Positions 6,034-12,229 are shown, counted from the first letter of the stretch. The stretch: DNA of 12,642 nucleotides from Leptofilum sp050292445 (GCA_050292445.1 JBNKLQ010000187.1:1-12642), one strand, 5' to 3'. A program made the numbers and translations. Notes: generated by a model from the letters alone, not told the origin.

Positions 6034-6933
6034 TTAATAACCAGTGGGGGAAACGGCCGTTCCCACCTCACCACCTGCTTCTTTCACAATGCGCACCCCG
6101 GCACTGGCCCCCAACCGGGTAGCACCGGCGGCAATCATCGTTTGAGCGTCAGCATAGTTGCGCACACCACCGGCTGCCTTTACGCCAATGTCCGGGCCAA
6201 CCACCTTGCGCATCAGGGCCACATCTTCGGCCGTAGCCCCACCAGGGCCAAAGCCGGTGGAGGTCTTTACAAAATCAGCCCCGGCCAACTTGGACAGGTG
6301 TGAAGCAATCACTTTTTCTTCATCTGTTAGCAAGGCCGCTTCGATGATGACCTTTACCAGGGCGTTGCCTGCGTGGGCGGCGCGTACCACCGCGCCAATA
6401 TCTTCTTTCACTGTGGCGTAATCCTGCGATTTTAGGGCACCAACATTAATCACCATATCAATTTCTGTTGCGCCGTCACGGATGGCTTGCTGGGTCTCGT
6501 ATGCTTTTACCGTACCAGGTGTTGCGCCTAGCGGAAAGCCAACGACGGTACACACCTTTACGCTGGAATCTTTCAGGAGTTGGGCCGATAGTTTTACCTG
6601 CGTCGGATTCACGCAGACGGAAGCAAAGCCATAGGTGCGCGCTTCGTAGCACAGCTGGGCAATCTGATCTTGCGAGGCGTCTGGTTTGAGCAAGGTGTGA
6701 TCAATGTAACGGGCGATGCTGCTGTCGTACGGCCGTACGCCCAGTGTAGCTGACACGCGGCTGGCACCGGCCTGTACTACCCGTTCAACCTTTTCGGCAC
6801 AATTTTGCACACAAGAGCCATCGGCGCAGTTGCAGCTGGCACCAGCACTGGCGGGCTGGGGCTGGTTCAGCCGCAGCAGCACCTCGCGGGTGATTTCTTC
6901 AATAATTTGTTCGACAGCTGCTTGATTTTGCAT
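6034..6933 (-). CDS. deoC: Deoxyribose-phosphate aldolase with encapsulation helix and Cys-rich linker
   Basis: Class I aldolase that cleaves 2-deoxy-D-ribose 5-phosphate to glyceraldehyde 3-phosphate and acetaldehyde. The 299 residues contain an N-terminal amphipathic helix (AAVEQIIEEITREVLLRLNQ, 5-24) resembling the dehydrogenase tag; a linker with the cluster CNCADGSCVQNC (Cys 34, 36, 41, 45); and a complete DERA barrel from about residue 70. Catalytic residues are all visible: D159 in EIDMVIN, Schiff-base K223 in DFVKTSTGF, and K252 in GVKAAGGVR. Enterobacterial DERA is about 259 residues, so the extension of some 70 residues is extra. I start at 6933 because an in-frame ATG 105 nt upstream would translate the spacer repeat and overlap rpiB; no clear Shine-Dalgarno precedes either start. 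With the aldehyde dehydrogenase downstream, this is the signature enzyme of sugar-phosphate-utilising microcompartments. Confidence 0.96.
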   Translation of the reverse strand: MQNQAAVEQIIEEITREVLLRLNQPQPASAGASCNCADGSCVQNCAEKVERVVQAGASRVSATLGVRPYDSSIARYIDHTLLKPDASQDQIAQLCYEARTYGFASVCVNPTQVKLSAQLLKDSSVKVCTVVGFPLGATPGTVKAYETQQAIRDGATEIDMVINVGALKSQDYATVKEDIGAVVRAAHAGNALVKVIIEAALLTDEEKVIASHLSKLAGADFVKTSTGFGPGGATAEDVALMRKVVGPDIGVKAAGGVRNYADAQTMIAAGATRLGASAGVRIVKEAGGEVGTAVSPTGY

Positions 6934-6963
6934 TGTTTTGTGAGTTTGCAAATTTGCCAGTGG

Positions 6964-7015
6964 GCAAGTCGGCGAGTGTTCTTTTACTCGCAGACTCGCA
7001 AACTCGCCTACTTGC
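6964..7015. repeat. Inverted GCAAGT-GGCGAGT repeat between rpiB and deoC
   Basis: GCAAGTCGGCGAGT (6964-6977) pairs with ACTCGCCTACTTGC (7002-7015), 13 of 14, around a 24-nt loop. ACTCGC recurs at 6985-6990, 6994-6999 and 7002-7007, giving word iteration as in the other spacers. The right arm ends exactly at the rpiB stop codon. Confidence 0.75.
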
Positions 7016-7744
7016 TCATTTTGTAAACCGCTTCTCAATCGCCATTATTTTATCCACGCGCCGGGCGTGGCGGTCGCCGCCAAACTCTGTGGCCAGCCAA
7101 GTTTGTACAATTTGCTGGGCGAGATTGGCTCCGATGAGTCCTGCACCTAAGGTGAGGACGTTGGCGTTGTTGTGTTCTCGGCTGTTAACGGCCGTTGCCT
7201 GGTCATAACACATCGCGGCCCGCACGCCGGGCACTTTGTTGGCGGCCATACAACTGCCAATGCCTGCCCCGTCAATGATGATGCCGCGCCAGGCTCGTCC
7301 GGTACCCACCAACTGGGCGACTGCATAGGCGAAGTCTGGATAGTCTACCGAATCCGTGCTGTGTGTGCCACAATCTACCACCTCGTAGGCAGGCAGGGCT
7401 TTTGCCAGCATCTGTTTAAGCGTTTCCTTGAGGCCATAGCCGCCATGATCTGCCCCAATCGCAATGATTTGTTGGTTGGCGGGGGCAACCAGTGGTGGCG
7501 TGATAGTTTGTTCTTCCAATTGGATATGGCGTTCCAGTGCCGCTTGGCGGGCCAGTGGCGTAATGAGTGCGTTAGGCGGAATGGGATAGGTGGTGTTGGG
7601 TGGCAGCTGGTTAATGAAGTCGGCATCGATAAGCGGCCGTTTTCCAGCGGAAGGTATGGCATTGGCTGATGGTATCTCCTCACCCATTACCCGATTCACT
7701 ACCTGGCGCACCAGCGCTTCAATCTCTTCTGGTCGATAACTCAT
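7016..7744 (-). CDS. rpiB: RpiB/LacAB-family sugar-phosphate isomerase with long N-terminal extension, microcompartment cargo
   Basis: Expected to interconvert an aldose and ketose phosphate, by family ribose-5-phosphate and ribulose-5-phosphate. Of 242 residues, the RpiB fold starts at about 92 (IIAIGADHGGYGLKETLK); canonical RpiB is about 150 residues. The extension has an encapsulation-type helix (EEIEALVRQVVNRVMGEE, 6-23), a Pro-rich linker, and ALITPLARQAALERHI (59-74), which resembles a TPxAR segment found in several microcompartment proteins. In the active site, D99/H100, the ANKVPGVRAA loop (168-177) and H191 in SREHNNANV are conserved. The position of the E. coli general base Cys66 is D158 in IIIDGAGIGS, and the Glu used by actinobacterial RpiB is S164; a Cys follows at 165. 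The ATG lies 2 nt after the lepB stop. Substrate may differ from ribose-5-phosphate. Confidence 0.93.
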   Translation of the reverse strand: MSYRPEEIEALVRQVVNRVMGEEIPSANAIPSAGKRPLIDADFINQLPPNTTYPIPPNALITPLARQAALERHIQLEEQTITPPLVAPANQQIIAIGADHGGYGLKETLKQMLAKALPAYEVVDCGTHSTDSVDYPDFAYAVAQLVGTGRAWRGIIIDGAGIGSCMAANKVPGVRAAMCYDQATAVNSREHNNANVLTLGAGLIGANLAQQIVQTWLATEFGGDRHARRVDKIMAIEKRFTK

Positions 7745-7746
7745 GA

Positions 7747-8340
7747 TTAGTTTAGAGGGTGTTCAAAGTGGGGCACCATTTCCCAATCAGAAATGGGCCA
7801 ATAGACAACCTCCGCTTTGCCAATAATGTTTTCCTCAGGCAAGAATCCCCAGGAATGGGAATCGCTGGAGCTGTTACGATTATCACCCAATACAAAAAAT
7901 TCATCAGTAGGCACTGTCCAATCGCCTGTGTAGGTTGGGTCGGCTTGAATATAAGGTTCGGTCAGCAAAACGCCATTGACCGTTATATGCCTATCACGAA
8001 TCTCCACATGATCGCCCGGCAAGCCAATAACACGTTTGATCAGGTTTAAATCGCTATTGGGATGGAGAAAAACGATGATGTCGCCACGGTCTGGCTCAGT
8101 TAAGTAATAGCTAAAATTATTGATTAGCAGATATTGGCCATCTTGTAGGGTCGGATTCATGCTGCTGCCGTCAATGCGGTAACGGCCAACAAAGCTGTTT
8201 ACCAGCCAAAAGATGAAAAATGTCAGGAGCAATGTCTCGACGATTTCGCGAACGACAAGCTCAGTTGGCTGTTTTCCTTCGGCAACGGGTGACGTGTCGT
8301 GGAATTGCGGTTGTGGGGCGTTGGACTCGGTCAGAGCCAT
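7747..8340 (-). CDS. lepB: Signal peptidase I, first gene of the microcompartment operon
   Basis: Membrane serine protease that removes signal peptides from secreted proteins outside the cytoplasmic membrane. The 197-residue product has one N-terminal membrane segment (about 31-51, EIVETLLLTFFIFWLVNSF), box B with catalytic S60 in DGSSMNPTL, general base K102 in NLIKRVIGLPGD, and box E GDNRNSSSDSHSWG. The start at 8340 is chosen over an ATG 93 nt upstream because AGGAG lies 10 nt before it and a TTGCCA-17-TATAAT promoter lies between the two candidates. The stop is 2 nt from rpiB, so lepB is transcribed with the microcompartment genes. No microcompartment protein here has a signal peptide, so the link may simply be operon fusion. 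Family and catalytic residues are unambiguous. Confidence 0.96.
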   Translation of the reverse strand: MALTESNAPQPQFHDTSPVAEGKQPTELVVREIVETLLLTFFIFWLVNSFVGRYRIDGSSMNPTLQDGQYLLINNFSYYLTEPDRGDIIVFLHPNSDLNLIKRVIGLPGDHVEIRDRHITVNGVLLTEPYIQADPTYTGDWTVPTDEFFVLGDNRNSSSDSHSWGFLPEENIIGKAEVVYWPISDWEMVPHFEHPLN

Positions 8341-8368
8341 GAAATGATTTCTCCTGAAGATATTTGAA

Positions 8369-8397
8369 ATTATAAGCGACGCCAAAAGGTGTGGCAA
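8369..8397 (-). promoter_or_regulatory. Sigma-70-type promoter of the lepB-microcompartment operon
   Basis: On the minus strand TTGCCA (8397-8392) is separated by 17 bp from a perfect TATAAT (8374-8369). Predicted transcription begins near 8362, leaving a leader of about 22 nt with AGGAG before the lepB ATG. This is the strongest promoter match I find in the window. Confidence 0.75.
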
Positions 8398-8424
8398 ACC
8401 GTTCTTTTTGGTGCGGTTTCGCTT

Positions 8425-8577
8425 GATACCCAAATGGGTTCGGGTATCGTAGTAGAGATTGGCGGTTTCGTAAAGTATTTGTTGAATTTGTTACACAAAT
8501 AATAACGATCATAGAGACCCGAAAGGTTTTTCCAAATGGGTTCCCGGTGGATAATCTTTTTGGGAAACCCTTCGGGT
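8425..8577. repeat. CCAAATGGGTTC / ACCCGAAAGGTTT repeats in the lepB-tRNA spacer
   Basis: GATACCC (8425-8431) pairs with GGGTATC (8442-8448). CCAAATGGGTTC recurs at 8430-8441 and 8532-8543. ACCCGAAAGGTTT (8517-8529) pairs with AAACCCTTCGGGT (8565-8577), 12 of 13, around a 35-nt loop. Apart from these and two outward promoters I see nothing coding between lepB and the tRNA. Confidence 0.6.
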
Positions 8578-8595
8578 TTGGGCTGCTGGATTTGG

Positions 8596-8625
8596 TTTGC
8601 ATACCCATTAAGGCGCGGCTATACT
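8596..8625 (+). promoter_or_regulatory. Putative tRNA-Lys promoter
   Basis: TTTGCA (8596-8601), 18-bp spacer, TATACT (8620-8625), ending 13 nt before the tRNA. The -10 is good; the -35 matches at four of six positions. Confidence 0.5.
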
Positions 8626-8638
8626 TACGCTTCGTTAC

Positions 8639-8711
8639 GGCTCCGTAGCTCAGCTGGCAGAGCAGGTGACTTTTAATCACTTGGTCACAGGTTCGAATCC
8701 TGTCGGAGTCA
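8639..8711 (+). tRNA. tRNA-Lys (anticodon TTT)
   Basis: Full cloverleaf of 73 nt. The acceptor stem GGCTCCG/CGGAGTC has seven pairs including one G-U. The D arm reads GCTCAGCTGGCAGAGC. The anticodon stem GGTGA/TCACT encloses loop CTTTTAA with TTT at positions 34-36, and the variable loop is five bases. The T arm is ACAGG-TTCGAAT-CCTGT. The discriminator base is A and the 3' CCA is not encoded (TAC follows), so CCA must be added afterwards. It reads AAA and AAG codons. Confidence 0.97.
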
Positions 8712-8719
8712 TACAGTAT

Positions 8720-8757
8720 AAAAGCTCCCTTGTCAGTTGATGAGGGAGCTTTTGTTT
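8720..8757 (+). terminator. Intrinsic terminator after tRNA-Lys
   Basis: AAAAGCTCCCT (8720-8730) pairs perfectly with AGGGAGCTTTT (8743-8753) around a 12-nt loop, with the T-rich tail TTTTGTTTT. It lies 9 nt after the tRNA. Confidence 0.85.
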
Positions 8758-8811
8758 TAGTGCCTATTTGCAATTAAGCGATGGAATTAGCGAACGGCCG
8801 TTTAGCAATCA

Positions 8812-8841
8812 TTGGAGACGTTAGGGACCGTTTGGTATGAT
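8812..8841 (+). promoter_or_regulatory. Putative moeA promoter
   Basis: TTGGAG (8812-8817), 18-bp spacer, TATGAT (8836-8841), about 41 nt before the moeA ATG. An ACGGCCGT palindrome (8794-8801) lies just upstream. Confidence 0.5.
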
Positions 8842-8882
8842 ATGCTAATCTCAAGAAATTTCATAAATCGAGTTTTTTACCT

Positions 8883-10925
8883 ATGGCACATGTAGAACCC
8901 ACACGAAACATTTATTTGGAAGATATCCCTTTGGATGAAGCTCAGGCGGCTTTTCAGACAGCCTTGCAAGCAGCGGGTTGGGGGCAGCCTTTAGATGCAG
9001 AGGAAATTCCTTTGGCGCAGGCAAACGGCCGTATCACTGCCAGCGCCGTTTGGGCCAAAATTTCCTCGCCCCATTACCATGCCAGCGCCATGGACGGGTA
9101 TGCCCTGCGTGCCCAGGATAGCGAAGGAGCCACCGAAACCCAGCCGCTGCAATTTACCCTGGTCGATAATTGGGACGACGCGCCTGGCGAACCACGCCCA
9201 ATGCGCCCGGTCAATACGGGGCATCCGCTGCCACCCTGGGCCAACGCCGTGGTGATGATTGAGCATACGCAGCAGGTGGCATTGGGAGACGGCCGTTCTG
9301 GCATCGAAATCCGCGCCAGTTTGCCGCCGTGGCACCATGTGCGGCCGATGGGGGAAGATATGGTGGCTACGGAGTTGGTGCTGCCGGCCAACCACAAGCT
9401 GCGCCCGGTTGATTTGGGTGCGTTGGCGGGGTCTGGTCATGCCACGGTGTCTGTTTATCGCCAGCCGCGCGTAGCCATTATTCCCACGGGGTCCGAACTG
9501 GTCTCCACGGAAAATGTGGCCGAACGAGGCATTCAGCCGGGACAGATTATTGAGTACAACAGCATGGTGCTGGCGGCCCAGGTAACGGAGTGGGGGGGAC
9601 TGCCCACCCGTTGGCCCATTGTGCCCGATGAATTTGAAGCGATTCAAACGGCCGTGCGCCTGGCGGTTCAACACCACGACCTTATTCTGCTCAACGCCGG
9701 TTCTTCTGCTGGCAGCGAAGATTACACCGCGCATGTGGTGCAGTCGTTGGGGCAATTGCTGGTGCATGGCGTGGCCGTGCGGCCAGGGCATCCGGTTATT
9801 TTGGGCATGGTTGATAATGACAAGGTGACAGACGAGCCTGTCAACTTGTCATCCGGTCACCTTGTCACCCCCATCATCGGCGTGCCTGGATACCCCGTTA
9901 GCGCGGCTTTGACTGGCGAGATTTTTGTGGAGCCGGTTTTGGCACGATGGCAGGGGCAGCGGCCGTTCCAACCACAAACCATCTCGGCCACGCTCACCCG
10001 CAAGCTCAACTCGCACACGGGCGATGATGATTTTGTGCGCGTGGCGGTGGGGGAGGTGAACGGCCGTTTTGTCACTACACCCATTAGCCGGGGGGCGGGG
10101 GTTATCACTTCGCTGGTGCGCGCCGATGGCATTGTGCGCATTCCCCGCTTTAGCGAAGGGGCGGATGTGGGCAGCGACGTGACCGTGCATCTTTACCGTG
10201 ATGCCCGCGATCTGGCCCGCACCATTTTGGCCATTGGCAGCCATGATTTGACGCTGGACCTCATCGCCCAATTTTTGGCGGAGCGCGGTGGCGGGCGGCT
10301 GGCCTCGGCTAACGTGGGCAGCCTGGGCGGCTTGGTGGCCCTGCGCCGGGGTGAGTGCCATCTGGCCGGATCGCACCTGCTGGACCCGGAAACAGGCATT
10401 TACAATCAGAGCTACGTGCGGCGTTACCTGCCCAACGAAGATGTGGTGCTGCTCACGCTGGTGGGGCGGGAACAGGGTTGGCTGGTACCGTCGGGTAATC
10501 CCAAGGGTATTCAGGGCTGGGAAGCAGCCGCACGGCAAGATGTGCAGCTGGTGAACCGGCAGCGGGGCGCAGGCACGCGGGTGCTGCTGGATTATGAATT
10601 AGGTAAATTGAACATTACGCCAGAGCAAGTGCCCGGTTACGGCCGTGAGGAGTATACACATCTGGCCGTGGCCGCCGCCGTGGCCTCTGGTGCGGCCGAT
10701 TTTGGCCTGGGCATCCAGGCAGCAGCGCGGGCGCTTAAGCTGGACTTTGTGCCGCTGGCCCACGAGCAGTACGATTTGGTGATGACCCGCCAGGCGTATG
10801 AAAGTGAGCGGTTACGGCCGTTGTTGGACCTGCTGCATGATGGTGACTTTAAAACGGCCGTGGCGGCCATGCCAGGGTATGATGTTTCTGTGATGGGGAA
10901 TATTGTTGAGCTAAACGGCCGTTAG
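8883..10925 (+). CDS. moeA: Molybdopterin molybdotransferase (MoeA) fused to a periplasmic-binding-protein-like domain
   Basis: MoeA inserts molybdate into adenylylated molybdopterin to make molybdenum cofactor. Residues 1 to about 440 are MoeA: ANGRITASAVWAKISSPHY (47-65), SAMDGYALRA (68-77), IPTGSELV (200-207), NAGSSAGSEDY (271-281, with the acidic E279/D280), HGVAVRPGHPVILG (295-308) and GVPGYPVSAALT (333-344). Residues 446-670 form a PBP-like domain (IGSHDLTLDLIAQFLA, VGSLGGLVALRRGECHLAGSHLLD, PSGNPKGIQGW), the domain that elsewhere follows MoeA or a helix-turn-helix and may sense an oxyanion or pterin. It has no signal peptide, so it is cytoplasmic. No clear Shine-Dalgarno precedes the ATG. 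Residues 311-329 are an apparent in-frame insertion encoded by a word-repeat hairpin. The gene is read away from the microcompartment operon; I see no functional tie. Confidence 0.93.
   Translation: MAHVEPTRNIYLEDIPLDEAQAAFQTALQAAGWGQPLDAEEIPLAQANGRITASAVWAKISSPHYHASAMDGYALRAQDSEGATETQPLQFTLVDNWDDAPGEPRPMRPVNTGHPLPPWANAVVMIEHTQQVALGDGRSGIEIRASLPPWHHVRPMGEDMVATELVLPANHKLRPVDLGALAGSGHATVSVYRQPRVAIIPTGSELVSTENVAERGIQPGQIIEYNSMVLAAQVTEWGGLPTRWPIVPDEFEAIQTAVRLAVQHHDLILLNAGSSAGSEDYTAHVVQSLGQLLVHGVAVRPGHPVILGMVDNDKVTDEPVNLSSGHLVTPIIGVPGYPVSAALTGEIFVEPVLARWQGQRPFQPQTISATLTRKLNSHTGDDDFVRVAVGEVNGRFVTTPISRGAGVITSLVRADGIVRIPRFSEGADVGSDVTVHLYRDARDLARTILAIGSHDLTLDLIAQFLAERGGGRLASANVGSLGGLVALRRGECHLAGSHLLDPETGIYNQSYVRRYLPNEDVVLLTLVGREQGWLVPSGNPKGIQGWEAAARQDVQLVNRQRGAGTRVLLDYELGKLNITPEQVPGYGREEYTHLAVAAAVASGAADFGLGIQAAARALKLDFVPLAHEQYDLVMTRQAYESERLRPLLDLLHDGDFKTAVAAMPGYDVSVMGNIVELNGR
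9818..9868. repeat. Word-repeat hairpin element inside moeA
   Basis: TGACAAGGTGAC (9818-9829) pairs perfectly with GTCACCTTGTCA (9856-9867) around a 26-nt loop. GTCAACTTGTCAT (9840-9852) and GTCACCTTGTCAC (9856-9868) form a tandem pair with a 16-nt period. Architecture matches the spacer elements of the microcompartment operon, but here it lies in coding sequence, between the PGHPVILG and GVPGYPVSA motifs of MoeA. Confidence 0.75.
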
Positions 10926-10938
10926 CCCACCTGACAGG

Positions 10939-10967
10939 TTCACATGGTGCAATGCTAACTGCAAAAT
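10939..10967 (+). promoter_or_regulatory. Weak candidate promoter before the PHP gene
   Basis: TTCACA (10939-10944), 17-bp spacer, CAAAAT (10962-10967). The -35 matches at five of six positions, the -10 poorly. The gene may instead be read through from moeA, 64 nt upstream. Confidence 0.3.
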
Positions 10968-10989
10968 TTTTGATTTACAGGAGTTTTTC

Positions 10990-11925
10990 ATGACCCTTTC
11001 CTATATTGCTGATTTACATAATCATACAACTGCTTCCGATGGCGAATACAGCCCCACTGAGCTGGTTCAAGCCGGGCACGATTTAGGCCTGCAAGCCATT
11101 GGTGTAACCGACCACGACACGCTCAACGGACTGGATGAAGCCTTGGCGGCTGGCGAAAAGTTGGGCATCCGGGTGGTGCCCGGAGTAGAAGTATCGCTGC
11201 GGTTTAGACGGCCGTATTTCACTGGCACCCTTCACTATTTGCTCTACATTCCCTATGATCTGCTGCAAGACGACGAATTCCGCCAGATGGCCACCGAGAT
11301 TTTTAGCCAGGGGCGCGGCGGTGGTCTGGTGCGCGCCCGCGTCGAGATCATCAACGCGGAGTTTGGCCCCAGCGGCAAGCAGCCGCTGCTCAAGCAAGAG
11401 TTAACCGCTGAAGAAATTGAAGCACTGGCGGACAACGTCTCCCGCCGCCATTTTGCTGTCGCGCTCAAAGAGAATCACGGACTGGACAAAGAGCAGGTCA
11501 ATTTGCTCATCGGCAACGACAGCCCGGCGTACGTGCCCTCGGGGATTGATCCGAAGCAGCTAACGCCGCTGCTGAAGAAGTATCCTCAGCTGGTACGTAT
11601 TTTTGCTCATCCAGCGGCTGGCTCCTATCCGGGGCAAAGTTTGTATAACGAGGTGTTGCCACCTATCGAAACGGTGGAAATCCTCATGCCAGAATTTTTG
11701 GATGATGATTTGCTGGGGTTGGACGGGCTGGAAGTAGAATATCCTGGCCATGCGCCGCAGCACCGTAAGCTGATGGCCGAATGGGCCAAGAAGTACAATC
11801 TCATTACCGGCGGTGGCTCCGACTGCCACGACCGGGTGGATCGGCCGTTGGGCGTGGCAGGCGTCTCGCAAGCAGAGCTAGACACATTGTTAGTCCGGCT
11901 GCTCAATCCCGAGATTGTTCGTTAG
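10990..11925 (+). CDS. PHP-domain phosphoesterase (YciV/TrpH-like)
   Basis: Metal-dependent phosphoesterase of the polymerase-and-histidinol-phosphatase superfamily. Characterised YciV/TrpH relatives act as 5'-3' exoribonucleases or 3',5'-nucleotide phosphatases. Metal ligands are all in place over 311 residues: DLHNHTTASDGE (8-19), GVTDHDT (38-44), PGVEVS (64-69), IFAHPAA (204-210), GLEVEYPGH (246-254) and GGGSDCHD (274-281). The ATG has a CAGGAG ribosome site. Residues about 80-200 form an insertion rich in charged helices, as in the YciV group. It follows moeA by 64 bp on the same strand, possibly cotranscribed, and is closed by an intrinsic terminator. Exact substrate cannot be read from sequence. 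Confidence 0.92.
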   Translation: MTLSYIADLHNHTTASDGEYSPTELVQAGHDLGLQAIGVTDHDTLNGLDEALAAGEKLGIRVVPGVEVSLRFRRPYFTGTLHYLLYIPYDLLQDDEFRQMATEIFSQGRGGGLVRARVEIINAEFGPSGKQPLLKQELTAEEIEALADNVSRRHFAVALKENHGLDKEQVNLLIGNDSPAYVPSGIDPKQLTPLLKKYPQLVRIFAHPAAGSYPGQSLYNEVLPPIETVEILMPEFLDDDLLGLDGLEVEYPGHAPQHRKLMAEWAKKYNLITGGGSDCHDRVDRPLGVAGVSQAELDTLLVRLLNPEIVR

Positions 11926-11956
11926 TCAGTCCCTCCTCCCTTAATTTCAACTGAGC

Positions 11957-11994
11957 AAAGACCTGTTCAGCTTGCTGGATGGGTCTTTTTTTTT
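11957..11994 (+). terminator. Intrinsic terminator after the PHP gene
   Basis: AAAGACC (11957-11963) pairs with GGTCTTT (11982-11988), an inner CAGC/GCTG stem forms within, and nine T residues run from 11986 to 11994. It ends the moeA-PHP strand. Confidence 0.85.
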
Positions 11995-12229
11995 GCCAAA
12001 TCCGTTCCTCACTGGCGACAAGATTTTGTTGCATTCACGCAAAATTTATGGGTAATAGGACCTAATTGCTATGACCAACATGTGATATACGGTCCTGTTC
12101 CCACCTCCTACAATACAGATTGTCGGGAAATAGCATGTTAGGAACTCACCCTGCATAAATTTTTACTTAATTGAGCCTAACGGCCGTTCCGATGCCAAAT
12201 TTATCTTTAACTATTTTAGGAAGGAATCT
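11995..12229. other. Non-coding upstream region of the cadherin-repeat gene
   Basis: I see no gene here. The stretch holds an AGGACC/GGTCCT inverted pair (about 12057 and 12091), an ACGGCCGT palindrome (12180-12187), and a strong ribosome site AGGAAGGA (12218-12225) for the next gene. No convincing sigma-70 promoter stands out. Confidence 0.5.

Noticed and set aside
6934..7038. Upstream start of deoC at 7038
   Set aside because: It would translate the inverted repeat spacer and overlap rpiB; the encapsulation helix begins right after the ATG at 6933.
8341..8433. Upstream extension of lepB to an ATG at 8433
   Set aside because: The added 31 residues would span the promoter -10 and -35 and the Shine-Dalgarno that fits the ATG at 8340.
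8261..8773. A 170-residue minus-strand open frame spanning the tRNA
   Set aside because: It reads through the antisense of tRNA-Lys, its terminator and the lepB promoter, and overlaps lepB out of frame.
8991..10538. Minus-strand open frames of 266 and 229 residues inside moeA
   Set aside because: Both are antisense to conserved MoeA and PBP-like motifs and have the His/Arg/Gln-rich composition expected from complementing GC-rich codons.
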